DNA of 14,812 bases from NCBI GenBank assembly GCA_948438565.1, contig CAOJLW010000023.1, positions 1 to 14,812 on the forward strand, written 5' to 3'. A program made the translations under genes and the position numbers. The DNA is from an uncultured Lachnospiraceae bacterium (lineage in GTDB: Bacteria > Bacillota > Clostridia > Lachnospirales > Lachnospiraceae). The notes beneath the pieces are model-generated. The model was not told the origin of the DNA. It was given only the letters and a program-made list of their open reading frames with translations, and did not search any database. Shown in pieces: positions 1-7,296 of the stretch (position 1 is its first letter; every line of letters starts with the position of its first letter).

Positions 1-12
1 ATCTTTCTGCAT
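1..12 (-). CDS. 5' end of an unidentified gene downstream of pseI (partial)
   Basis: Reading leftwards after the pseI stop, the minus strand shows a near-perfect ribosome binding site AAGGAGG (24-18), a 5-base spacer, then ATG CAG AAA GAT (M-Q-K-D), which runs off the left edge. The 18-bp gap to pseI and the strong site indicate a translated cistron co-transcribed with pseI. In known loci pseI is often beside other pseudaminic acid genes or transferases, but four residues cannot identify this one. Confidence 0.72.
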
Positions 13-30
13 AACATCCTCCTTGATCCG

Positions 31-1089
31 TCAGGGCCACTCAATATCGCCCATTTGCAGCGGCTCCCCATATGCAATGTCCCGCCTTGCCCTTTTGCCC
101 AGTATAACATCAAAATATTTTGTATGCAAACCCATGCCCGGACGCACGGAACGGATATTGTCTTTCGTAAATCGATCGCCCGCTTTGATGTCGGCGCAGG
201 AAAATAAAGAGCGGGATCTTTGTTTTTCCTCCTGCTGCCGCCTGGTCAACGCGTAGGATACCCGACCAAAGGCCTGCTCAATATGCCGTATTCGTTCCAC
301 CATAGCTTTCCATTCCTGTTTCCCCATCGAAAACGCGGCGTCCACGCCGCCGTCGTTTGGATCCAGCGTAAAATGCTTTTCCACCACATTTGCGCCCAAT
401 GCGACTGCCGCCAAGGCAATTTCATCCCCCAGAGAATGATCGGAAAGACCCGTAATGCATTGAAACGTTTCCCGCATATGCGGAATCATCTTGAGATTCA
501 TCTGACCATAGGAGGCCGGATATTCCGACGTGCACTTGAGCAGGATCACCTGATCGTTGCCTTCCTCCTGACAGGTTTTGAGCGCCAGCTCGATATCCGC
601 CATATCCGCTATTCCGGTCGAAAGTAAAATAGGTTTCCCCGTTCCCGCCGCCTTTTTCAATAACGGAATGTCGTTAATCTCATAAGAGGCAATCTTATAT
701 GCCGGAACATCCATCTGTTCCAGAAAATCCACGGAAGAAACGTCAAACGGCGAAGAAAATAACAGGATGCCCTCTTCATCCGCCAGCTTTTTCAGCTTAG
801 GCTGCCATTCCCATGGGGTATAGGCTTTTTCATACAGATCATGCAGCGTCATGCCGCTCCATAGAGAATCGCTGCCCGTCCAAAAATAAGGCTTCCTTGA
901 ATCCAATGTGATCGTATCCGCCGTATAAGTCTGTAGCTTAACAGCGTCCGCTCCCGCCCACTTGGCCGCGCGTATGATTTCCCGGGCGCGGTCATAGTCC
1001 ATATTGTGGTTTCCTGACATTTCCGCTATGATAAAACACGGAAAACCGGCGCCTATATTTCTATCTGCAATCTTGACTGTCTTTTGCAT
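31..1089 (-). CDS. pseI: Pseudaminic acid synthase (NeuB/PseI family)
   Basis: Predicted to condense phosphoenolpyruvate with a 6-deoxy di-N-acetylated hexose to make pseudaminic acid, in the cytoplasm. The 352 residues match the family's usual length. An N-terminal TIM barrel (about 12-280) has IAEMSGNHN (21-29), KLQTYTADT (51-59), KCTSEYP (185-191), GLSDHSLG (214-221) and EKHFTLD (237-243). A C-terminal SAF/antifreeze-like domain (about 293-350) has SVRPGMGLH (314-322) and GKRARRDI (331-338). The TPWEW segment (91-95) and the SAF wording resemble Campylobacter PseI more than NeuB, so pseudaminic acid is preferred over neuraminic or legionaminic acid; the exact substrate is inferred. The ATG follows a GGCGGGGTG-like site. 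It is divergent from the plus-strand gene at 1196, with which it shares an AT-rich 106-bp region; I could not place a convincing minus-strand promoter there. A second gene follows 18 bp downstream. Confidence 0.92.
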   Translation of the reverse strand: MQKTVKIADRNIGAGFPCFIIAEMSGNHNMDYDRAREIIRAAKWAGADAVKLQTYTADTITLDSRKPYFWTGSDSLWSGMTLHDLYEKAYTPWEWQPKLKKLADEEGILLFSSPFDVSSVDFLEQMDVPAYKIASYEINDIPLLKKAAGTGKPILLSTGIADMADIELALKTCQEEGNDQVILLKCTSEYPASYGQMNLKMIPHMRETFQCITGLSDHSLGDEIALAAVALGANVVEKHFTLDPNDGGVDAAFSMGKQEWKAMVERIRHIEQAFGRVSYALTRRQQEEKQRSRSLFSCADIKAGDRFTKDNIRSVRPGMGLHTKYFDVILGKRARRDIAYGEPLQMGDIEWP

Positions 1090-1119
1090 CTTTTCACCCC
1101 GCCTTTTTTACAACGCCAC

Positions 1120-1147
1120 TTGCGATGCTTGTTTTTTTTGATATAAT
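1120..1147 (+). promoter_or_regulatory. Sigma-A type promoter for the GT2-methyltransferase gene
   Basis: TTGCGA (1120-1125), a 16-bp spacer and a perfect TATAAT (1142-1147) precede the gene starting at 1196. A T-run just upstream of the -10 makes the region AT-rich. Transcription would start near 1154, leaving a leader of about 40 bases. Confidence 0.62.
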
Positions 1148-1195
1148 AATAACATATTTTACCTAAAAAAAGAATTTTTCTGTGGAGGTATCCCC

Positions 1196-2932
1196 ATGTA
1201 TGAACAAATAGCCGCCTTCCTTGCCCAACAGGAATACGATCTCGCGCTTCAGGCCGTAGATTCCCAAAAACAAGTATCCGGATATACGGATACCTTGGCG
1301 ATTCTGGAAGCTGAAATATATTATGGGCAAAAAAATTTCCCAGCCATGTTTTTATCCATTAAAAACGGACTGCTCTACAATGACAAACAGTTTGAGCTTT
1401 ATTTTATGCTCGGAAAATATTATTTAAGCTTTAACCCGTTCCAGGCCTATCTATGCTTTGAACAGGCTGAATTTTATTGCGCCGACAGCGCGGATCTTGC
1501 CGTCATCCGCCAGGCCAAACAAAAACTTTTAGACGCCGGATATTCCGTTCCCGGCGTATCCGTCGTAATCCTTTCCTACAATGCCAAGGAGGATATGAAG
1601 CTGTGCTTAAACAGCTTAAAGGAGACTGTTTCCGAAGCTTTTTGTGAAATTATTGTCATCGATAACGCATCTACAGACGGCGTTACCGATTATTTAAAAC
1701 AGCAGACTGGCATTAAGCTTGTCTGTAACGACAAAAATCTGGGGTTCCCCGCCGGCTGTAACCTAGGCATTAAAATTTCTCAACCGTATCACGATATTCT
1801 ACTGCTCAATAATGACACAGTCGTACCGGACAACGCCATTTTCTGGCTGCGTATGGGTCTGTATGAAACCCCCTCGGTCGGCGCCACCGGCAGCGTCAGC
1901 AATCATGTATCCAACAACCAACAGGTTTCGCAAGACCTGTCCTCTCTGGAAGAATGTCTGCAATTTGCGCGAACCAACAACCTTCCGACCGAATCGCCAT
2001 ATGAAAAGAGACTGCGTTTAATCGGCTTTGCCATGCTTTTAAAGCGCACCGCATTGGACGCCATCGGACTGCTCGACGAACGGTTCTCTCCCGGCAATTT
2101 TGAGGACGACGATCTGTCTATCCGACTCATCCAGGCCGGCTATCAGATCCTCCTGTGCAAAAATTCTTTTATCTATCATTACGGCGGGCGCAACTTCGGC
2201 AAAGACTCTCAGAAGTTCGTCAATCTGTGCAATACGAATATGGCAAAATTCTTCCTGAAATGGGGATTCGATTTACATTATTATAGCGACGAACAAAAGG
2301 ATCTATTGGATCTGATGCATAAAACAGGCCCAAGCGGCGCCTTTCGGGTTTTAGAAGTCGGTTGCGGCATGGGAAATACCCTAAACCAGATCGCAAACCG
2401 GTATCCGGATGCGTCCATATACGGCATAGAGCCGAATGCAGCCATCATTCCCTTTGCCAAAAATTTTATCCCCCATATCACGAACTGCACGTTTGAAAGC
2501 TTAGAACTGCCTTACCCAAAAGAATATTTTGACTATATCATCTGCGTCGACAGTTTCGGACAAATGCGGGATCCGCAAAAAACGCTCAAACAGTTATGCC
2601 AATACCTAAAACCAAACGGCATCTTTCTGACCAGAATTGCCAACCTGATGTACTATCCTATCATTCTCAATTTATTGCAGGGAAAATTCACGTATCGATA
2701 CACAGATTTTTTAAATCCAGAGCAGATCCGATTTTTTACCTTGCAAGAAATTGAAACATTATTCGAACGATGCGGGTTGCATATAGACTCAGGTTTTTAT
2801 TCTATACCGCCCGATCTGGCGCTTTCCGAAAATGACCGCAGGTTATACGACGCTCTGCGGGAAATTCCGGAGATCGCCGATCTGACGCAATTTAAAACCC
2901 AATATTACCTGTTTTCCGCCACTAAAGCCTGA
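1196..2932 (+). CDS. GT2 glycosyltransferase fused to a class I methyltransferase, with a helical-repeat N terminus
   Basis: 578 residues in three parts. Residues 1-115 are helical and TPR-like. Residues about 121-340 are a GT-A family 2 transferase: SVVILSYN (122-129), VIDNASTDG (154-162), NLGFPAGCNLG (181-191, typical of rhamnosyltransferase-like members), the DXD-equivalent NNDT (205-208), and EDDD (303-306), where the catalytic base is expected. Residues about 380-540 are a SAM-dependent methyltransferase: VLEVGCGMGN (385-394), acidic IEPN (411-414), and the region 445-460. A nucleotide-sugar transferase and a methylase in one chain suggest addition and methylation of the same residue (inference). 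GGAGGT (1184-1189) sits 6 bases before the ATG. Single-gene plus-strand unit with its own promoter; its last 28 bp overlap the 3' end of the maf gene. No terminator is seen there. Confidence 0.9.
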   Translation: MYEQIAAFLAQQEYDLALQAVDSQKQVSGYTDTLAILEAEIYYGQKNFPAMFLSIKNGLLYNDKQFELYFMLGKYYLSFNPFQAYLCFEQAEFYCADSADLAVIRQAKQKLLDAGYSVPGVSVVILSYNAKEDMKLCLNSLKETVSEAFCEIIVIDNASTDGVTDYLKQQTGIKLVCNDKNLGFPAGCNLGIKISQPYHDILLLNNDTVVPDNAIFWLRMGLYETPSVGATGSVSNHVSNNQQVSQDLSSLEECLQFARTNNLPTESPYEKRLRLIGFAMLLKRTALDAIGLLDERFSPGNFEDDDLSIRLIQAGYQILLCKNSFIYHYGGRNFGKDSQKFVNLCNTNMAKFFLKWGFDLHYYSDEQKDLLDLMHKTGPSGAFRVLEVGCGMGNTLNQIANRYPDASIYGIEPNAAIIPFAKNFIPHITNCTFESLELPYPKEYFDYIICVDSFGQMRDPQKTLKQLCQYLKPNGIFLTRIANLMYYPIILNLLQGKFTYRYTDFLNPEQIRFFTLQEIETLFERCGLHIDSGFYSIPPDLALSENDRRLYDALREIPEIADLTQFKTQYYLFSATKA

Positions 2933-4566
2933 TCGCTTTCAGACAAAACAGCTTCTAACCGCTTTTCGATCGTCCCGTGAATCTTTGCCCCATGCGCCGT
3001 ATTGTAAATGGGAATATCGACTGCCTGGGAAATCCGTTTTTCGATCCATCTGCGGTAAATATCCAGATTCCGGGCAGTTTCTACCATTGTGCCGTCTACG
3101 GCCTCTACGTTCCTCAAATGGGCGTCCCCTGCCGTAGACCGACCTAACCCGTTTGCATGGGACTGCTGGTTCGTATAGGCAAAGTCTGTCCCCACCAGCA
3201 TAATCCGCTTTGCCTGAAAATGCAAAAGTATATCCAGCGCCAGCGTCGCCACCGAACCTCCTGTCTGAAACTTATGATATCCGCCTGCTTCCGCCGCCTG
3301 CTCCGCCAGCTTGTATCCTTCCTGATAGACTAAATACACGTCCCCGTTATACCGACAGGCCACATCGGCCGAGGCGGTTGAAAGCAGCAGCAATGGAATA
3401 TTTTCCGTATGCAAGCCTTCAATTTGACGGTACATCGTATCCTGTGAATCCGAAATGACGATCGCGTCCGGCACGATCCCATATTCCAGCAGCTTTCTTG
3501 CAGACGTCCCGACCGTAAGCGTCGTTATGTCTTGTCGATATTTTTTCAGAGCCGGCAGCTCCCGATCCAAAGACGGCCCTCCTGCCACAAGCGCTGCGTC
3601 TTTTCCAACAAAGCGACGCCCAATCCTGCCGCATTCCGGCAATCCCATCTTTTGCAGACGCATAAAATTTTCTTCCAAAACCTTCCCCTGCTCTAAAATC
3701 GCATTGGAAGAAATAAAGTAATTTTCCAAAGCCTCCCTGCCAACGCCCGCTTCCTGATACCCTAGCGACGGATAATGAATCAACATCTGTGCGTCCGCAA
3801 GTCCTTCTGCCCGTAAAAGCAAACGCTCCGGATCTTCTTCATACAAAATTTCCAGCCTGTCATCCAAAAAATACCCCGCCAGATCCTGATAGCGCAATGC
3901 CTGCTTTAAAACCGGCAGCTTACATTCCAGGACTTTTACATGGTTTAATTTTGACGCTTCCAAAATTTCCCGAACCGGATAGCCAAGTCCCATCCCAAAA
4001 ACCGTATACGCATAACCCCCCTGCCGTATGTACTTTCTGGCAAAAAGCTCCGCTTCCCGTCCCGGGTTTACGCTGCTGTGCATATAAAATTCCTGCCCGT
4101 CTTTTTGATACTTTAGCGTAGGCTGCCCGTTCACGGCAGGCACAATCCAGATATCCGGATTTTCATCAGGCAAACGATCCAATCTTTCTGCAAGCTTGGG
4201 ATCCTTTTGGCGCAAAGCATAGAGATTAGCCTCCCAAAACAGTGGATAGTCAGGCTCTATCGTCTGCAACGTTTCTATCTGAAGCCGTTGGAGCAACGGC
4301 AGTAAGTCGCCTTCTAACACATCCGCCAAAAACACATAATCCTGCCTTTGCTGCGCCTGTAAAACCGTTTCTAAAATCAATAAAAATTCTTCTTTTTGAT
4401 CCTCGCGTGAAAGCTGCGTCACAACTAGGTTTAAGTTTTGGATCAATGCTTTGATTCTTTTGGAAGCCGTAAAAAAACTCTGACTTCGATACCATTCCAC
4501 AATCTGCGGAATATACAGCATACACATTTGATTTGCCTGATAAAATACGCTAACATCCTTTGTCAT
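2905..4566 (-). CDS. maf: Maf-type (motility accessory factor, DUF115/MAF_flag10 family) glycosyltransferase
   Basis: Family members transfer nonulosonic acids such as pseudaminic or legionaminic acid to Ser/Thr of flagellin in the cytoplasm. Counting from the chosen start (553 residues), an N-terminal helical region (1-110) is followed by a Rossmann-like part containing GMGLGYPVREIL (191-202). The conserved core then has AALVAGGPSLD (324-334), VGTSARKLL (352-360), PDAIVISDSQ (366-375), TGGSVAT (435-441) and MLVGTDFAY (456-464). No signal peptide or membrane segment is visible. The upstream in-frame ATG at 4581 is less likely: AGGAGG (4578-4573) lies 6 bases before the ATG at 4566, so the first codons of the longer form would be the ribosome binding site itself. 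The start lies inside the 3' end of the upstream GT2-GT4 gene (17-bp overlap), suggesting translational coupling. Presence of pseI about 1.8 kb away supports the role. Confidence 0.9.
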   Translation of the reverse strand: MTKDVSVFYQANQMCMLYIPQIVEWYRSQSFFTASKRIKALIQNLNLVVTQLSREDQKEEFLLILETVLQAQQRQDYVFLADVLEGDLLPLLQRLQIETLQTIEPDYPLFWEANLYALRQKDPKLAERLDRLPDENPDIWIVPAVNGQPTLKYQKDGQEFYMHSSVNPGREAELFARKYIRQGGYAYTVFGMGLGYPVREILEASKLNHVKVLECKLPVLKQALRYQDLAGYFLDDRLEILYEEDPERLLLRAEGLADAQMLIHYPSLGYQEAGVGREALENYFISSNAILEQGKVLEENFMRLQKMGLPECGRIGRRFVGKDAALVAGGPSLDRELPALKKYRQDITTLTVGTSARKLLEYGIVPDAIVISDSQDTMYRQIEGLHTENIPLLLLSTASADVACRYNGDVYLVYQEGYKLAEQAAEAGGYHKFQTGGSVATLALDILLHFQAKRIMLVGTDFAYTNQQSHANGLGRSTAGDAHLRNVEAVDGTMVETARNLDIYRRWIEKRISQAVDIPIYNTAHGAKIHGTIEKRLEAVLSESDQALVAENR

Positions 4567-7177
4567 CTCCGGCCTCCTCATATTCCCGCCTTAAAAATTC
4601 CTGTATTACAGATGAAAATTCCCGATCCGTATCTAACAATTCCATAGCTCGTTTCCTGGCCCATTCGGACTGTGCACGATAAAATTCCGGTTCCCGTTGA
4701 TACCGTAAAATGATATCCGCCATTTCCGCATAATCCTGAACCCAAAATTCCTTTCCCGCATGGAGCCCAACATCCCCATATGCCGCAGTCACAACCGGCA
4801 ATCCCTTGACCATTGCTTCCACACAGGATATCCCGCCTCCAACGCGAATCGGATTGATATAGAGATCGCACAATTCCAGATAGGCCAAAACCTCCTCCAC
4901 GCTGCCCTCAAACCGAACCTTTCCGTTTAGCGGCGAATGCTTTTCCATCACTTCCCGTTCTTTGTCAAACTGCCCCAGGATCAAAAATGTCACGGTTTCC
5001 TGCTTACAAACCGCTTCGGCCATATCCCAAAAATCATCCCTCAGTTCATCCGTAAGCCTTGCGCCCACTACGGCTATCACAAACCCTTCCGGCAGTCCCT
5101 TCTCTTCCCGCGTCCAAACCGCCTGCTGTCCTCTCAAATCCGATGTAAACATATGCTCCAGAATCTGCGATTCCCTTCGGCCAATCATCTGCAAATACGC
5201 CCGATCCCTGTGTTCCAGCTTCCTGCCCAACGTCTGATAATCCGCCAGGCTGATTCCGATATCAGAAGGCACCATGCCTACCGCAAGCGTCGGCAGCATA
5301 TCATTGACTAAGGATACCAATATACCGTCGCCGCCAATGGCGACTGCAAAAGACGGCTTTAAATCCCATACCACGCCCAGCAAATAGGCCAAAACCTCAG
5401 GATTCGGCATATTCCTGTCGCATTGAAAATAGGGAATCGCCGTGCCGTTCCATTCCACCTGATCCAAAGCCGCATACTCTTCGATATAATTTCCAAACCG
5501 AAAATCAAACCCGTTGATCGCCCCGACTTTTGTCATCTGTTCCGCAGTATTGATCAACAGCACATCTATCCCCATATTCTTTATAGCCGCGCATCTCGCC
5601 AGAGCGGATTTCGTCGGACCATGAGACAGGCTTAAAAATTGATCGGTTATCACGAGCGCCATATTCGGATTCCGCTCTTTCCTGGGAATCCGACGGATTT
5701 TTTCTGGCAGCTTTGCTTTCCACTCCTCCACCGTTTTCTGTAACAGTCGATAAAGCGCCGCCTTTAACGCAACGTCGTTTGCCGTTTTCCCCAAAAATAC
5801 TTTTGATTTAATCTGTCCATATAAAAAATATTTGGTTTCCGCAGATATGCGTTCTTCCGTCTCCAAAAGCCGGATCAAGGCCAACGCATAGTCTGCGTCT
5901 TTTACCACATCCATTAAAAATGTGTATACATAGATTTTTCTTTCCAGACCACACCTGTTTAACAGGGTTTCCATCTCTTTTGCAACCCACTGCGCCTCTT
6001 GCGCGTCCGCTGTGAAATCCTGTCTGATTTTATAGAAATATGCCTGTTCTTCTACCGTCATCTGCAATGGATTTGCAATCCATAGCCGCACAATCTGTCG
6101 AAACAATTCCCCAAAATTTCCCCGTACAAAATTTCTCCGGTTCAGATACGTTTTTACGACTGCATCCACCTCTTCCTGCGAAAGCGCTTCCTCGCGCTTT
6201 AATAATTGCAGCGTATCACGCTGCAATCCATTCATCGACTCCATATACGCGCCGCTTTCCCAATCCGGAAATTCTTTTTGCACAGTACGGATCATATGGT
6301 TGAGAGTTTGCGCCGGCACGCAATCGTAACGCGTAAAGAGCAAAAACAGTGTGTTGACATAATAGAGCAGGATAAAATTCCCCTGTATTTTCTGATAAAA
6401 TTCCGGATAATGCAAAACCCCCAGCTGCTTATAGCGACTTAACTTCATCATTTCTATTTCCAGCCGATCCAAATGCCTGTCCGAATTTTTCTTCATAACG
6501 GTGGAATCCGGATTCGTCATATAGTGATAACATATTTGATCCACGATATAACAGGAGCGAATATATAACGACAGGATCTCTGTCCAGTAATTATCTTCAT
6601 ATGCCAGTTTCTCGGGAAAAAAGCATTCGTTTTCGATAATCCGATCTCTGCGGAAAATACCCGTACAGATAGAGCCGAATTCTCCATAATTTCCCACTGG
6701 GCCATACTCTTCCAAATAAAAACCATGAATGGATGTAAAATGATACTCCTGATCTTCGTGAGCGACTCCCTGTGGCTGCTCATCGGCCTTTCCCTCTCGG
6801 TTATGCCGGACAAATTTGCCCCGAACCACATCGCAGTTTCTATCCTGCATTTTCTCATACAGCATCTGATACATATCCGGCTCAATCCAATCATCCGCAT
6901 CCACAAAACCAATATATTCGGCGGAAGCACGCCGCAATCCCCGGTTCCTGGCTCCACCCTGCCGTAAATTTTCATCGTATGAAATCACCGTGATCTGATC
7001 CGGGTATCTGCCTTCCCAATCCCGTAAACGCTCCAACGTCCGATCCGTAGAAGCGTCATTAATCAGAATCACTTCTAAATTTTCGATCCCGATTGTCTGC
7101 GCCGCAATGCTTTGCATACACCTATCGATAAAGCTTTCTACATTGAAACAAGGTATTATAATTGAAATTTTTGCCAT
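4550..7177 (-). CDS. Two-domain glycosyltransferase: GT2 (GT-A) plus GT4-like (GT-B) joined by a long helical region
   Basis: 875 residues from the ATG at 7177. Residues 1-235 are family 2: ISIIIPCFN (4-12), LINDASTDRT (38-47), ARNRG (76-80), the metal-binding DADD (93-96), and AYED (192-195) near the catalytic base. Residues about 236-500 are mostly helical with no motif I recognise. Residues about 506-865 look like a GT-B family 4/group 1 transferase: start at ALVITDQF (507-514), a glycine-rich segment GGDGIL (615-620), FEGSVEEVLAYL (757-768) and the donor-binding signature INPIRVGGGISCVEAMVKG (774-792). It probably adds two successive sugars. A longer frame starting with TTG at 7222 exists, but AGAGG just upstream of ATG 7177 and the usual GT2 N terminus favour 7177. 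First gene of a two-gene operon with maf, overlapping it by 17 bp; divergent from the radical SAM gene. Confidence 0.88.
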   Translation of the reverse strand: MAKISIIIPCFNVESFIDRCMQSIAAQTIGIENLEVILINDASTDRTLERLRDWEGRYPDQITVISYDENLRQGGARNRGLRRASAEYIGFVDADDWIEPDMYQMLYEKMQDRNCDVVRGKFVRHNREGKADEQPQGVAHEDQEYHFTSIHGFYLEEYGPVGNYGEFGSICTGIFRRDRIIENECFFPEKLAYEDNYWTEILSLYIRSCYIVDQICYHYMTNPDSTVMKKNSDRHLDRLEIEMMKLSRYKQLGVLHYPEFYQKIQGNFILLYYVNTLFLLFTRYDCVPAQTLNHMIRTVQKEFPDWESGAYMESMNGLQRDTLQLLKREEALSQEEVDAVVKTYLNRRNFVRGNFGELFRQIVRLWIANPLQMTVEEQAYFYKIRQDFTADAQEAQWVAKEMETLLNRCGLERKIYVYTFLMDVVKDADYALALIRLLETEERISAETKYFLYGQIKSKVFLGKTANDVALKAALYRLLQKTVEEWKAKLPEKIRRIPRKERNPNMALVITDQFLSLSHGPTKSALARCAAIKNMGIDVLLINTAEQMTKVGAINGFDFRFGNYIEEYAALDQVEWNGTAIPYFQCDRNMPNPEVLAYLLGVVWDLKPSFAVAIGGDGILVSLVNDMLPTLAVGMVPSDIGISLADYQTLGRKLEHRDRAYLQMIGRRESQILEHMFTSDLRGQQAVWTREEKGLPEGFVIAVVGARLTDELRDDFWDMAEAVCKQETVTFLILGQFDKEREVMEKHSPLNGKVRFEGSVEEVLAYLELCDLYINPIRVGGGISCVEAMVKGLPVVTAAYGDVGLHAGKEFWVQDYAEMADIILRYQREPEFYRAQSEWARKRAMELLDTDREFSSVIQEFLRREYEEAGDDKGC
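4573..4578 (-). promoter_or_regulatory. Ribosome binding site that sets the maf start
   Basis: AGGAGG on the minus strand, 6 bases before the ATG at 4566. It lies within the last codons of the upstream glycosyltransferase gene, whose stop is at 4550. Confidence 0.75.
6181..6227. repeat. Two adjacent perfect inverted repeats inside the GT2-GT4 gene
   Basis: First: ATTGCAGCGT (6205-6214), spacer ATC, ACGCTGCAAT (6218-6227), a perfect 10-bp stem with a 3-base loop. Second, only 4 bases away: AAAGCGC (6181-6187), 6-base spacer, GCGCTTT (6194-6200), a perfect 7-bp stem. In the mRNA (minus strand) they would form two successive hairpins in the codons for residues about 317-333, in the helical linker after the GT2 domain. 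Function unknown; no U-run follows that would make them a terminator. Confidence 0.8.
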
Positions 7178-7238
7178 TTTATCCTCTTTTTCCGTAACAA
7201 TCCCATCAGGCGTTACAAACAAAAATCTATAAAAATCA

Positions 7239-7267
7239 TTTTCAAATCCCTCATTTTCCTATATAAT
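7239..7267 (+). promoter_or_regulatory. Sigma-A type promoter for the radical SAM gene
   Basis: TTTTCA (7239-7244, four of six to consensus), a 17-bp spacer and a perfect TATAAT (7262-7267). Expected start near 7274, about 23 bases before the ATG. It lies in the 119-bp divergent region; no equally good promoter was found for the minus-strand gene. Confidence 0.65.
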
Positions 7268-7296
7268 ATTGGGAAAACAAATAAGGATGGACGAAT

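Noticed and set aside
220..627. 135-codon plus-strand frame opposite pseI
   Set aside because: Antisense shadow of a well-supported gene; no ribosome binding site or domain.
1598..1617. Short inverted repeats in coding DNA (for example 335-350, 1598-1617, 1921-1940, 10439-10460)
   Set aside because: Stems of 7-8 bp with small loops are expected several times by chance in a window of this size, and these are isolated.
4567..4581. Longer maf start at ATG 4581
   Set aside because: Its first codons are the AGGAGG ribosome binding site for the ATG at 4566, and it adds no conserved residues.
6517..6975. 152-codon minus-strand frame inside the GT2-GT4 gene
   Set aside because: It is an out-of-frame shadow of the GT2 domain with skewed composition and no motif.
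7194..7216. GTAAC / GTTAC inverted repeat in the leader of the GT2-GT4 gene as an operator
   Set aside because: Only 5 bp per arm and 13 bases apart, within chance expectation.
7178..7222. TTG start giving a 15-residue extension of the GT2-GT4 protein
   Set aside because: Non-ATG, no ribosome binding site upstream, and the GT2 fold starts right after ATG 7177, which has AGAGG before it.
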